Of a stretch of 64,000 nucleotides of DNA, positions 36,752-49,500 are shown piece by piece. The stretch is taken from NCBI GenBank assembly GCA_022316685.1, contig JAKJHU010000046.1:8531001-8595000 (forward strand), written 5' to 3'. The position numbers were made by a program, and so were the translations under genes. This DNA comes from Progne subis subis. Taxonomy: Eukaryota; Chordata; Aves; Passeriformes; Hirundinidae. The notes under the pieces were generated by a model. That model made no database searches. It was not told the origin of the DNA and saw only the letters and a list, made by a program, of their open reading frames with translations. Each line of letters starts with the position of its first letter. The stretch's first letter is position 1.

Positions 36752-37165
36752 CGACGCCAGCATCCCTCCCACTGACGAAAGTGGGGGAACAGCCCCTGCG
36801 CCCGCACCACTGCTGCCGCCGATGCCACGGGAGAGCACGGCCTGACGGAGCCCCGCGCTTGGTACCGCGCGTGGGAGCGGCGCAGGGGGAGTTACAAAAT
36901 GTTGTAGTAGCCTTGATCAGCAGGAAATCTATTAGCGCCGGGAGGAGCAGGCTGAGTAAGGAAAACAATGGGGATGAGAGCCAAGAAGCTATTAGAGAAA
37001 GGGAAGCCCTACTGCTGTGTTTGCCCTTCGTGTGCCGCAGCCCTGGTCCCAGGGAAGAGGGGTCGGAAGAGCCAAGTCGCACGGCCAGGGTGGTCCAGCA
37101 GCTAAAGATTGCTGGGCTGCGGTTTGACTGACAGCAACCCGGGGAGCGAGGCTGTAGCGTGCAGT
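36752..37165. promoter_or_regulatory. CpG-dense patch inside intron 5 (candidate regulatory element)
   Basis: Between 36752 and about 36940 I count about 20 CpG dinucleotides in roughly 190 bp, including ACCGCGCGTGG and GAGCGGCGCAGG. A thinner tail of CpGs runs to about 37165 (GTCGCACGGCC, CCCGGGGAGCGAGG). The surrounding intron is CpG-poor, as expected for methylated bird DNA, so the patch stands out. No TATA box or initiator is obvious. This could be an alternative or antisense promoter, an enhancer or an orphan CpG island, or simply a GC-rich remnant. The regulatory role is inference. Confidence 0.35.
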
Positions 37166-40100
37166 CTGGTGGAGACAATGGCAGACACCCCATCTCAAAT
37201 GAAAGGGAAGGTATGTAAGAGCTGCAGCCCTGGTGACGGGATAGTGGGGGCTCTTCATAAACCCCCCAAGTGGTGTGGAAAAGCTCTGATGAGCATGCCT
37301 GCTCTCCAAGCTATATGTTCTTTTCTCTGTGGCCATCCCTGCCTTCCAGGATGACCCTGTTCCATGGGTGCTGAAAGAGTTTTGTCTCTCCCATGGAGAA
37401 ACCTTGTGTCCTGCACTCCAAATCCTGGTGTCTGCAGCTCACAGCAAGCGGCACGTGCCTGCATGGCCTTACAGCCTGCGGGGTCCTGTGGGAAAAGAGC
37501 TGCTGGTCTTTCAACACAAAGACCCCATTATTACCAAGCAAGGCGTAAAGAGGAGGGACAAGTCTGATTACACAAAGACAAAGGGCTAAATGCTCATTTG
37601 CAGTATTTGGACATGGAGCTGCAAAAGGATAAACAAATAAATCGCAGTGCCTAAGCTCTTTGACAGCGTGAGCTTTATTCCCAGTAGCTCCCCAAGGTCT
37701 CTTCAATATGTGGGTTAGTGCTACCAAGAGCAGGATGCTGCTCAGCATGTTTCTGGTGCTGTCCCAGCCAGGACATTCCTATCAGGGTCCGGAGTGAGCC
37801 ACGCACAGTCAGCAAGCAGGAGAGAGGAGCGGGAATTTAAGAAGGTTCTCTCAAGGGCAAATCTGCCATCTGCCTTGCTAGACCACCATGAGTGTTCTAT
37901 GTAGTGTTCACGGGAGGTTGAAGGCACCCGAGTGAAGTGTGTGCAGCTCATAGTCCTGATGATGTGAAATTTGCAGTTTTTCTCTTCTTTAAAAAAACAA
38001 TATGTGATAAACAGCAGAAGTCAACCATGTGGGAGGAGATATGTCAAGTGGAAGATTACGCATCCAGAGTTAACCAAGGCTGAAGGGGTGAGATGACACC
38101 CCAGATGCAAAGATGGGATGGGTGGATTAGCCTGCCAGGCAACCACTGCGATGTTACACAAAGTGAGGAAGTGAGTTTTGGAAGGGGAAGTAATGGAAAT
38201 TAGTTGAAATGGGACAGGAGACCTCAGAGACTCCCTGGGAGTGTTCTCCAGCAGTAGAAGTTGACATTAGGTGTTCTCCAGGGAAAGCCTCTGGAGATAA
38301 CCTGAGGTCCCAAAACACTCAGAGAAAAGCATTACTGTGAAGTATTAACGAGAATAACACTTTTCTGCTCTGTGTTCCAAACATTTTAGTCAATTTTTAG
38401 CTATTATCTCAAGCAACCAAACTTTGTGCTTAAATTTTGTCCTGAAATCATGGCAGTGTCAACATGAGTTGGGCATTTGTATCTGCTGAACACCTCCACT
38501 GCTCTTCTGACTAAATCCTTATGCCTGTCCTCCCGGACGGGGTGGGACTGAACCCGTCCTGAGGGGTCTGCTACAATAATGGGCAGTTTGGGCACCCAAA
38601 AGCCCAGGATGCTGCTCAGCATCAGCATACAGGAGGGTGTGCACGCTGTCCTCTGCAGAGGCTGTCCCTAGGCAGGTGACACCGAGCGGTGCTGGGTGAC
38701 AGCCATGCACTTCCCAAAGGTGGAGGTGGGCCCTAGTGAGGGGACGAGAGCCTGAAGCAGAGAAGCTTGGGTTTTGCACACCCTTCAGTGCTGACTTATT
38801 GCCCCTGGGCTCCTGCACCACCCTGCACGGAGCAATGGCTCAGAGCAGCCAAGGCCATCGGTGTCACCCTGGGCTGGCAGGTCTGGAGCCTGGAGCTGGG
38901 CTGCTGCTGTCGGTGTAAGGACAGGCTCTGCAGTCAAGAGCTGCTGCAGTGGCTGGGCCTGCTATGCAAGAGGCTAGAAATGGTGTCCTGTGGATGCACA
39001 GGTGCAAGCGGGAATTTCTCCAGACACAACCAACAGTTGAGTTTGATGAGGTGTTAATTATACCATTCATGCAGCCTGAGCTGTTGCAGAGGAGACCATG
39101 TTAGCTACCTACTGCGTCTGCGGGTACAGGCATCCCAGAACTGCTCAGAATTTGCTTAGGGAAAGAATTATGGGATTGTAAGGAATTAACATGGATTTTA
39201 ACAGCAGATCAGGAATCAAACACAAAGGTTAATGCATGGCTGGATAGCCCATTTGGTGCTGGAAGAGAAGAAACACGAGGAAAAGTTATCAGGAAGGAGA
39301 GATGCTAAAACTTCTTAAAGCTCAGAACATGTGGTACAAGACTTAGGCTGGCATGTCTGGGTGGATTTGGCTCTGGGCTCTCATCACCATCATTCCTCAG
39401 CTGGTGTAGCCCAGTTTTTGCCACCGGTAACTCACAAGTTGCGGTGTGTTACCTCCACCACGGCAGGAGCTGCAGCAGTGCTGGCAGGGTAAGGGCTGGC
39501 AGGCACCTTTGCCCCTGCTAGACTGGCTGTTGGTGCTCTGTGGCCAGTTTAGGTCCTGAGAGACTGTCTGCTGAGTCACCAGAGAAATGAAAATATTTTT
39601 TATCTGGAGCTACACTCTTTCCCTATTCCTCTTCCCACAGATCTCAAAGTCACCAGATCTTGTGACTTCTTGGCTTTTTTCCTGCCCTCTTTCCAGGCTC
39701 CTTGGCCCCTTTTTGCTACTGCAGTCACCATTGTTCATCCACTCTCTGGTCACAGAGCCACAGCCCCTCCAGCCAGGTGGCAGAAGTAGGTGGCGAGGCT
39801 CCCAATTGTCAGTCTTCCCCTTGCAAGGTGCAAAATCTCCTCACCCTTCATGATTTTACTGCCTCCTCCTCCTGGTTTGTATTGCCTGTGGAGACTTAAC
39901 CACCAATCCGGTTCTCTGTGTTTCCTTTTGGTGATGTCATTCCACAGCGATCTGAAAGGAGCCCATAACGCTGAAGAAGAACTTTTGTCAGCGGTGGTGA
40001 AGCCCTTCCTCCCTGCCAGCTGTGAATATGCCAGGACTGGGAAGGGGTATGTCTTAGTTATTTGCGGGCAGCCAAGCAGGGGTCAGGTTAATACCTGACT

Positions 40101-41059
40101 CAGTCCTCATCCCTGCTCCTTTCACCCACAAATCAACCCCAAGCCAAGGTTTCTAACACTTACCTGGTACAGAGAATGGTTGGCTTGCAGTTCATGAAAT
40201 GGCACAAGTTGAACACTGGCTTTCCACCAAAGCAAAATCAAAATGCTAAAAATGGGAGAGACTTTGGTAGTGTTGTGATGATAACTGCCTTTGCCTTGTG
40301 CCTCTGCCATCATGAGGATGAAAAGGGCTGTGCCTGTCTGTGCAGGTCAGCATGCCCCAATCAGTTCGGGCATTCATTTTTATCCAAATAGCGGCCAAAG
40401 ACAGTGTGTGGACAGAGCCTGTTTGTTTAAATTCAAGTAAGAAGGAGAAATAAGGATTTGGAGGAGGTGGAATCTGGCAAAGGGAAGGACTCTGGATGAA
40501 TTTTAGGAATGAATGTAGGCATTTTTCCTGTCCTCTTGCTGAGAAGGACTTCTGCCATATTTGACACAAGGGACTTGTAAACACTGAATTTTTAGAAGCT
40601 GTTTTGGCAGTTTGACTTTTTTTAAAAAAAAGTATATCCTTGCTGTATTTTATTACACACACTACCACAAGGCTGGTGGCACAGACTGTTACCAGGACAC
40701 TCAACAGATCCAGAGCAAGAATTTTGTGCAAAAAAATTTAAGCCACAAGACAAGAAACTTTAAATTAATGATATAAAGGGAGGAGGAGGTCACTGCAGCA
40801 TGAACTCAAGCTCTGGTAGCATTGAACTTATGAGTAACTCAATTCATAGATACGTTGAAATGAGGTGTGAAGGATGTGATGACTCATTTTGCAGCTGGTT
40901 ATATAGCAGGGTCAAGGAGCTAAGATATAAGCAAAAGATTTCCTCCTGCTGCTCTTGTAGGAGGAAAGAGTTAATATAGTTGTTGCTTCTGAAATTTAAT
41001 TTGATTTCTGGAATGCCAGAATCACAGTCACCTGTATAGGAAGAACAAAATGGATAAGA

Positions 41060-41430
41060 AAAAACTTAGATGAGATTATGGCTCTGTGTAAGTACACATT
41101 GTACCTTCACTCTGATTACTACCTACAATCTTAGACATTTCATCTCAGAAAAGATGTAATAGAACCAGGAGGTTACAGAGGGGAGCTGAGGATGTGCATA
41201 GTGTGTTATTTCTTCTCATGAGAAGAGTTTAAACAGGTCATGCCTCTTCAGCTCAGAAGAGAGACAGCTCAGAGAGAATGTTACCAAGGCCCAAGTGCCT
41301 GTGAATGGGGTGGTTTGTTCACAGTGCAGAAAGTACTTTGGAAGGAAGCTTTGTAAAGAAGGAGGAAGGTTATTCACATGGCATCGTGTAAGTAATTGTC
41401 ACAGGGTGTTATGGAGGCTAGAGGTAGGTG
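41060..41430 (+). mobile_element. Ancient CR1-type LINE fragment, + orientation
   Basis: The order of words matches the region just upstream of the 3' end of old CR1-clade elements. It runs GAGATTATGGCTCTGTGTAAG (41082-41102), then CTGATTACTACCTACAATCTTAG and CATCTCAGAAAAGATGTAATAG (about 41112-41162), then AACCAGGAGGTTACAGAGG (reverse-transcriptase C-terminal 'LERVQ' region). Next come CAGCTCAGAAGAGAGACAGC (about 41250), TTATTCACATGGC (about 41370) and CACAGGGTGTTATGGAGGC (about 41400). It is heavily decayed with no open frame. The edges are approximate, and the 3' end after 41430 cannot be followed. Confidence 0.62.
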
Positions 41431-42071
41431 AGTCCCTATCTCCTAATTCCTTGAGCTCTCCCCAAGGACATAAAGCCCTCTTTTCTGGAAGGCTTCTGCA
41501 GCCCTACCACAGATCAGGCTGGCTGAAGAAAGGTGATGATGAGCAGCTGGAGAATACTTGAGAATTATCAGCAGATTTATAGCTAGTTCATACCAGACTC
41601 TGCTCCCCAGAATGAAATTCATGCATATCCTCTGCAGGGTAAAGGCTTTGCATGTGGCATTAGTGGGATCTAGTACCTCTTTCTGCTGCTGTAGGTATTC
41701 AGTTCTGCTGCTGGAACCTGAAGAAGTCGGTAAGTGAAGCCTGGGCCTTGATGACCCTCACCAGCCAACTGAGACACAAGATGAATTTTTTCCACCATCA
41801 CTGCTGGCTCAAAGGGCAGAGATCTGCCACCCTGCTCTAGGGATCCACCAGGGCACCACCACAACCACAGGCAGGCCAGTCTTGCTCCTACATTTGGGAC
41901 TCGTGCAGGGTAGGACTCTGCTTTGTAGTTCTTCAGGGAGTAGCAGATGAAATAACCCACGTTTGTAAAGTCCAGCACTCAGGAGTCATTCAGATGCTAA
42001 ACCACCTGGGTGCCTCTGAAATAACAACTTGTCTCCTTGTGCAGCTGCATTCTGCATTACAGCATTGCTTC

Positions 42072-42096
42072 TTTTTTTTCTTTTTTTTTTTTTTTT
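42072..42096. repeat. T-rich tract
   Basis: Eight T, one C, then 16 T, followed by AATAATTTAAAGG. It is a simple pyrimidine repeat in intron 5. Confidence 0.85.
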
Positions 42097-42693
42097 AATA
42101 ATTTAAAGGATGAAAATCTGCAATTACCTGCATGGGAAAGAGATTTCCAAATGTGGATGTCTCTTTAATGTATCAGGAATAAGCGTAGGATGTTCCAGAG
42201 GCTGGCAGCTGAATCCAGACACATTCAAATGAGAAATAATGTACTTGGAGGCTAATTAACCATGGGAGCAATTTACTTAAGGTTGCAGTAGGTGCTCCAT
42301 GACTGACAAGTATTGAATCAGCAGAGATGTGTTTCAGGTATCTGCCAGCGCTAAAGGGAAAGTTGTGATCATGGGAGTTGTGGCTATGGAGATGTTCTGG
42401 AAGAGGTCGGATTTTACCCGTGATGTCACAATACAGTTTGGGTATCAGTACCATCCTGAGGTGTTGCAACCCTCCTGCTCCTTGCCCCCACAGCTCACTC
42501 ATGACCTTTGAGGTGAGCCCCACCTTGTGCTTGTACTGCCATTTCTAGGACAGAGCTGTGAAACTGTCTGAGCCACCGAGCAATGCTGAATTACATTTTT
42601 CTCAGTTCTAGCTCAATACAGGGCCCCACAGGTAGCAATGGTGGCTTGGGATGCTGGCACAGAGCCAGCTGCAAGGGTAAGAAAATGGACATG

Positions 42694-42958
42694 TCACAGA
42701 GTGATGGGATGAGTTGGATTGAAAAGGAACTTAGTGATCATCCAGTTCCAACCCTCCTGCCACGGGCAGGGACATCTTTCAGCACACAGGTTTACACAGG
42801 TAACACACCAGGTTACCCCAGGACCCCATCCAACCTTGAACACTTCCAGGGATGGGGCAACCACAGCTTCTTCGGTCAACCCACTCCTGTGCCTTATCAC
42901 CCTCACAGTGAAGAATTTCTTTCTAATACCCAACCTAAACCTACCCTCTGTCACTTAG
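42694..42958 (-). mobile_element. CR1 LINE 3' end, minus orientation
   Basis: The reverse complement of the well-known avian CR1 3' end. On the + strand the order is TCACAGAGTGATGGGATGAG, GATCATCCAGTTCCAACC, CTGCCACGGGCAGGGACATC, then CTTGAACACTTCCAGGGATG, GGGCAACCACAGCTTCTTCG, and CCTCACAGTGAAGAATTTCT. It is only the last 265 bp or so and has no coding capacity. Better preservation than the copies at 12960 and 41060 suggests a younger insertion. It lies antisense to HPSE2. Confidence 0.93.
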
Positions 42959-44501
42959 ATGTCCTTATCAAGCTCGGTGACTTTGCATCATCCTCGGAAT
43001 CAAAAGCTCTTTACCCAAGATTCCTATTCCTCTACATGTCCCTGATGTGTTCTGCTCTCCCACCTAGAAATGCTGGCTCAGAAGACTTCAAAGACTTTTC
43101 TTGAGGATTTTAACATGTGCCCAGGTTTCTGATACGTGTAAATCCAGACAGGGATATTACATGGGCAGGCATTGGGGCTGCCACCTTCTGAATTATGGGG
43201 CAAATTGCCCCTATTGCCTGCACAGCGTGGGCTGAGCCTGTCCCACTGCTACTGGGAGGGATTTAGTGCACATGTGCTGCAGGGTCAGCTGGTGCTCACA
43301 GAGAGACCCCGGTGTGCAGGAAAATGGCAGATTTACTGTGCCAGCCCAGCCCATCTGTGCAGCACATGTGCAGGGGTCTGAGCCCTCCCGGAAGTGTCTG
43401 GTTCACTGCGCCTGCACCGTGCCGCGCACACGGAAATCGCATAGTCCAGATCCCAAATGAAAATGTGTCACCTCTGCTCATTTTGACCTTATGGATCTTC
43501 TCTGCCCTCAAAATCTGGGGATGGAGCAGTGCAGGTGGTACAGGAATAAAGGGATTAGTTAAATCCCTGTTCCTAAAACAAGGATATTTGGATACCTGTG
43601 CATTACGGCATCTCCACCTCCCCCAGGCTTTCATCTCTTGTTCCTGTAGTACCCCTTGCTGGCTGCTGGGCTGCTCTAGGTTCCCCCTGGAGAGCAGAGA
43701 CTATTGCCCATGGCAGCTGGGGTGCTCCAGGAACAACTCCACTTCTAAAGGCAGGACTTGAAGAATTACCAGGGACTTTGTCTTTCAAAAATCTCAAAAA
43801 AAGGAAAAATGAAGAAATCAGAAGGAAAGAAAAATATACATGGAAAAGAAAATTTGAGCTAGACATGTATGTTTTATCATAAGATATTAATATTGCCAGA
43901 ACTAATTGATTTATCTTGCTATTATAGAGGCAGAGGAGGAACTCTAAGCAAGCCGGGGCTTTTCTGTCCTGTTTTTTTGTCTGCACTGTGCTGCCTGAGT
44001 GATGCCTGTGCCCTAGAACAGTTTCTTAGAAGCTTTTTATCAAGAGGCCAAGTGGCTTCCTGGAGACGTGGGAAATGAGGCATATGGATGTCCTGCTTCT
44101 GCTGCTCCAAGAGGTTATAATGAGAGTTTGCTTTGCTTTTCAGTTCCTGCTCAAAGACCACTGTAGAAGGTGTGTCTTCAACAGGGCTATAGGCCCTATG
44201 GAAATGGCAAGGAAAAACAGAGAGCTTCTTCCTTTAAGCTTGGTCTACTCATGGTTTTGGTCTGTGAGGGGAGAGTGCCAAGCTGAGCTGAAGAGGTGAT
44301 TCAATAAAGTCCACGTTGGTTTACTTTCAGCCAGAATGTAAAGCATTTGAGGTTAGAAAACAAGTTGGGCGAATCTTCAAATCCAATTGCAACATATTGA
44401 TCTTCAACTCCAATAGATTGTGTTCATAATTTCAGTTTAGAGTTCATTAGCTCACTCCCATAGACTTTGTGCATTACATTTTATGCAACCCCTGTACAGA
44501 G

Positions 44502-44505
<4 letters not shown>

Positions 44506-44548
<43 letters not shown>
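44506..44548. repeat. Poly(A) tract, 43 nt
   Basis: An uninterrupted run of 43 A lies between ...CAGAGAATT and TTTAAAAAGCC. It is the longest homopolymer in the window. It could be the tail of a + strand retrocopy, but the upstream 200 bp match nothing I know and show no AATAAA within about 30 bp. A simple repeat is more likely, and the true length may differ from the assembled length. Confidence 0.92.
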
Positions 44549-44551
<3 letters not shown>

Positions 44552-46500
44552 AAAAAGCCTGGGAGAGGGTTTTTTTCAATCTTTTGGCATATTTTTGCAC
44601 AGTTAGTTTTATACAACAACAACGCCGCCTCAGCAATATTTGCAAAATTTTCTTTTTTCCAGATGACCAGTGTGAGTGTGGGGGGCTCACACCTCTCCCT
44701 TACGGCTGCATTGGGGCTGGCCCAGCTGATATTCTCCCTCTGCTCAGCTGGGGAGGAACTGTCCCCAGCCATCGCATTGCCTCTGGTCTTCCAGGCCTCA
44801 CCCTCAAGAGAGATGTAAAAAGCATTTCAGAAAGGCTTCTGCATCTTTTACAGAGCCTGAGACTGAGCTCATGGCACTGCTGGGCTGCAGAATCAGGGAT
44901 GCATCAGTGCTACAGGAGTTTACAGCATATTATTGTTTTTCCATTTCTAATTGTATCTCTTGCCTCTCTGTCTGCAGGGATTTATTATTGCTGCCTTTGC
45001 CAGCATCCTCTTATGCTCCACAGGGTCCAGCTGCCCTTTTGTCCCAGTCTTTAATTGACCATGATCATTAATTTAAAGTCAGAATGATCGTTTCCAAGCT
45101 ATATTTAGCCTGAAGCTTGCTGCTCTTCTTTCAGACCTGATTAGAGGCTCATGTGCCGGAAAGCTGCTGCTCGTCCCTGCCATGACAAATAGTCTGATCG
45201 TCTCTCCTCACAGACCTTCCCCCTCCCTACCCTCGGTCATGGGGCTCTCCCTGGGGTCGCTGGACCCAGCACCACTCAACCCTATGTGGAGCTGGGACAG
45301 CTGTGACATTGCTGCTGTGCTCCCAGAATCCTTGTGCATCAAAAGCAGCCCAAGAAAATACAGCATCGCTTCCTTTCTCAGCATATTCACGAGCTCAAGC
45401 AAATGTCTCCTGTCATGTGTGTGCATTATCACTTCCAAAGTGCATCAGCAGTGCACGTTGCACTCCTGCACAGACAACGTGCCTGTCCAGCTGGACTGTG
45501 CCTCTGTGTGTCTCCATATCCGTGCCCCTGCATGTAAGAATAGAGGAACTGCTTGGGCTTCCTCGTGGGAGCTGCAGCTTTCCAAGGTCCTGTTTGGATT
45601 GCTGGGCTGGGGAACCAGGTAGAGACCCCTGCAGCTACCAGCTCCTCATGTGGTGGTTGCAAATGGTGCCCAAGATTAGGAATTGCTTTGGTTTTGGGAC
45701 TAGCAGCCTGAGCAGGTGGACCTGTGTAGCCCCAAGTGTGACTCAAACAGGAGTTGTCTGGAAGAGATATTTTCTTACTCAGGTCAGAAGTCATCAGGAG
45801 AATAATATCCATATATCACTGACTTTAACCTTGTCCATGGAAGTGCTATGGTTAGACATAGGAATGGAATAAGCCAAAAGTACACCCAGGTCAGAATCCC
45901 TTCAGTTTGCTAATAGCCAATGCCAAAGAAAGAGTCAAAAAGAGGAAAGCACTTAGTAGTGTTAGTCCAGCTTTTCCTCCCTTCCTCAGGAACTTCCTGA
46001 GCTGGAGGAGGCACTTTTGCACCTAATAGTTTTGCTGGGTTTTATTTCCATTTTCTTCCATTTTCCAGTCCTTGCTTGAATCCAGGCAAAGAGCTACTCA
46101 GATTAAATACATATTGGGGTCTAAGAAGTATCTCCTTGTAAGACGGACATTCAAAACATGTTATTGAGAGGTTGTTCTAGTCACAGAACTTAATACGTAC
46201 CTCAAGATCTTGTTCCTGAAATGCTGTGGTGTTCTGAAAGCTCTCCCCACCTGCTCTAGAATGATGCCCAGAGCTCTGCTGCCAGTTGGGTTTCATTGTT
46301 CTCAGCTGTGCTTGCTACAAGCATTTGTATTAAGTAGCATTTACTCCTTCTATTTAAGGTCACAAAGGCTTCATTAGAAGGTGTTTGTGGGTACAGTGGC
46401 CGCCTTTGGTATCTCATGATGTAGGATGAGCATTGGTTGTTTTAGGATTTCCCCTGTGGCAGCACCGGGCTTATCTGGTTTCTTCCTCTGTTTCCCATAG

Positions 46501-46548
46501 GTTCATGAAAGTGGCCGGCGGCACGGTGGATGCTGTTACCTGGCAACA
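46501..46548 (+). CDS. HPSE2: Heparanase-2, exon 6 (48 nt microexon-sized)
   Basis: G|G-G completes Gly, then FMKVAGGTVDAVTWQ plus the first two bases (CA) of a His codon finished in exon 7. The acceptor is TTTCCCATAG (ends 46500) and the donor GTAGGT (46549). The small size and the VDAVTWQH word match the family (heparanase-1 has VIDSVTWHHYY). It is easy to miss in open-frame searches because it holds only 15 complete codons. Its phase (2 in, 2 out) fits exons 5 and 7 exactly, which confirms the borders. Confidence 0.94.
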
Positions 46549-49500
46549 GTAGGTATTCACCATTCCTTCTCTTTTCCAACACTCAATGCGGTGATCACAG
46601 ATATTGGGAGCAGAGCTGGGGGCTCTCCGGGTGTCAAAGGGGCAGATGTGCTACAGCCACCTCCTCTGTCCTGCTGAATTTCAACAGGTGAAGGAGACTC
46701 TGCCCTTCTTTCTTGAGCCCCTCAAACAATTATAGAAGTGGATGTAATAAACTTTACCTCTGTCGCTGAGACGCAGGATAAAAATACCACTGCCTGCATG
46801 CCTGGCCTGCCAGATTGCTGGAAATAGAGCCCTGATCTGGACTGCTGAGTCTCCAGAGGCAGCTGGAGGACAGGCAGCTCCGGGGGTGACTTGGGTGGGG
46901 ACAAGGAGGCGAAAGCCACATGTGACAGACGTATGGGACTATCTGAAAACCCTTTTCCTTTCACCCCAGTCACTTTCTCCTCATGCCCACTGGTCTGAAT
47001 CTGGCTCATCCAGACAAGGGAGAGGCATCTTAGTCCAAGGGTAAGCACACAATGGCCCAGCCCCCACTCTGCTTTGTAAGGGTGACAAAGACACACCTCT
47101 GTGTCCCACATGCAGGTGGAGCCCCAGGAGCAGGTATCAGTTAAAGGGGGATGAACATCCAAGATCCTGGCCCAGCTGAGGCTGAAAGAGATGATGTTAC
47201 TTGTTTTTCCTCCTGGTCCTACGAATGCTGCATTTCAGAAGAGCAAAGGAAGTTCTGAGCTGTAGCACCGAGTGTAACAAGCACCATGTTGGGGGAGAGG
47301 TTTTGTTATTTGAGGGAAAATCCCAAACCATCTTTTTCTTCCTCACATTTCCACCCGCCTCAGTTTGCATGCTGTGGCCAGAGGTAGGCTCCCCAGCAGG
47401 CTGAGGCTCTCTGCAGTGGGAGTGCCAACACCAGTGCAAAGGTGAGGCACCGCACAAGCCCAGCAGTGACCACCAAAACTGATAGCAGGAAGGCTTGTGG
47501 GGCAAGCAGGACTCCCTCTTACCACAGAAGAGATATATTTCAGAGACAAATATTCACTGGAGGGAAAAAAAAAAACCATGGTGAGACCATTCTGTTCTCG
47601 CAACAGGTGGATTTGCTGTCATGCTGGGTTGTACTTCCCATGCAGGACACTGGCCTGGGAACCAGGGTCTCAGGTCCAGGCTGTGCTCGAGCGTGCTGCC
47701 CACAGGTCTTGTTCCCAAGCTGGTTCTTCACAGTGAGGTGCTCGGGCTGCTTTGCTGAAGGGCAATAGTGGAGCTTGTAAATCCATCACTTGTGAAGGAG
47801 ACCTCTAGAGACCTGCTCTTAAGTAGAGCTCAGTGAGCTTTAGCACACAAGATTCTTGCAAGTGCACCCGTGGTCTCTGTGTCTATGTGTTAACCTTGGA
47901 GGCTTCTGCAGAAGCAACTGCTGGCATCTTAGAGGAGTTTATAGCAGCAGACATGACCAGCAACCTGTGAGTCCAATTCCCTGCCAGGCAGCAGCAGCTT
48001 GCTGCAAGGGGGACAGTGGGGTAGCAGAGCAATTGGAGCAGGATTTGTGTTACTTACAGGCTCATGCTGTGCAATGATGATCTATGTCTCCTCTGGGAAT
48101 TTGCTTTTCATGATTACACGATGTGCTGATCGCATTTACTTAGTCCAGGAATTTGCTTTCTGCAACAGGGTTTGATGGCTGGGCCAAGCCCTTGGATGAG
48201 CTGAAGGAACAATCTTCCAGGCTTCAGATGTGGAGTTTCATCTGGTGTGCAGGGAATCTGCCTGCATGGCTGCTTTGAAACCTTTCTTATAGGGTCAGTC
48301 TGAAGTGCTTGTCAGGTCTGGTGCTGAAGCAGCAGCTTGTGGCTGGGAGGGCTGGTGCAGCTCCCCACAAGGGTCAGCAGGGCTGAGCTGCTGCCTGCTG
48401 ACCCATTTCCACTGCACTGTTCCTGCTGCTCCCCCAGCCAGGGTTTGCAGCTCTGGAGATAGCACTCCTATGTGATTGTGAGGACTGGCAATGGCCACAG
48501 CTCTGAGCTGGGCTTCTGTACTGTTTATGAATAAATGTCAAAACAGTGTCTCATCCCTCTGCTCCAAACAGCAAAACAAAACAAAACAAGTTCCTTTGTA
48601 TCCAAGAAGAAAATTATTAGCAGGAAACCAAACTGCTGTCTAATTTCAAGTACGAGTATTTCGGTTCCAAACCCTAACATTCTCATGGGATATTGGTTAT
48701 AAATTTGTCAAATCTGTTATTCCTTTGAAAATTCTCTGCTCAATCCAGAATGGGAATTGAGAAAAGAATATATTGCAAGGAGCCCTATTCTCTGTGTGAA
48801 AACAGAATATATCTGAAATTTAATTGATAGAAAAGTGACACTGAGTAGAATTAAGCAGCTCACCAGTGAGCCACACTCACTCAGCTGAGTATGGTTTCAC
48901 TTACATACATAACCCAGCATGTGTGCCTCCCTCTTCAGAAGTAAAGTGTTGCTGGGGTATGAATGGCTTCAAAGTGCTCAGGGAATTTCCTCTAAAGGAG
49001 GGTGTGACAGTGGCTCCAAGAGCTTTGGCATTTCCCTGGTGATTTAGATTGTTATGTTTGGTTATGAGTAAACGCAGACCCTGTCAGCCTTTGGATGTGG
49101 GTTTCCACTGCCCAGAATCCTCCCCACAGCCGTCTCTTTGCTCTGTGCTGGTGTCCTCACATGTGATGAAGATTCATTGTCTGCTTAAACCTGCAACTGT
49201 GCCCAGTCCATCCCCAGGCACACACTCCACTCTCAGTCCACACAACTGGTTTGCTGTTCAAAGTCTTGCACACGGCTCCAAGTTTGTTATCTTTAATGGG
49301 TAAATCCTCATGCAATGCTGCCTCTGAAACACAAATCCCTGCTACTTATGGGGAAAGCAAATGTTTACATCTTCAAAACCAGCGGACATCTGTCCCCGTG
49401 GCTCCTTGGAGAATGCCACCTTCTCTTCCAAGATACAAAGTCACTTGTCCTATGTGGCAAATCAGAGGTGCCAGACACACAGGCACGTGTGAGATGTTTC

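Larger units (their letters stand above)
35796..46500 (+). other. HPSE2: HPSE2 intron 5 (10,705 bp)
   Basis: A GT-AG intron with donor GTAAGT at 35796 and acceptor TTTCCCATAG ending at 46500. It contains a CpG-dense patch (about 36752-37165), two CR1 fragments (41060-41430 and 42694-42958), a T-rich tract near 42072-42096 and a 43-A tract at 44506-44548. Several 140-197-codon open frames occur in the GC-richer part (for example minus strand 36600-37193), with no recognisable protein features. The stretches 37166-41059 and 44549-46500 hold nothing I can name. Confidence 0.9.

Noticed and set aside
36600..37193. 197-codon minus-strand open frame over the CpG patch
   Set aside because: No recognisable domain, Ser/Pro/Leu-rich composition typical of GC-rich noncoding DNA, and no splice or promoter support on that strand. 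The CpG patch itself is kept as a finding.
43380..43445. Second small CpG cluster (CTGCGCCTGCACCGTGCCGCG)
   Set aside because: Too short and isolated to support a regulatory call.
44200..44548. Processed pseudogene ending in the 43-A tract
   Set aside because: The upstream sequence matches no mRNA I recognise and has no polyadenylation signal close to the tract. A simple repeat is the cheaper explanation.
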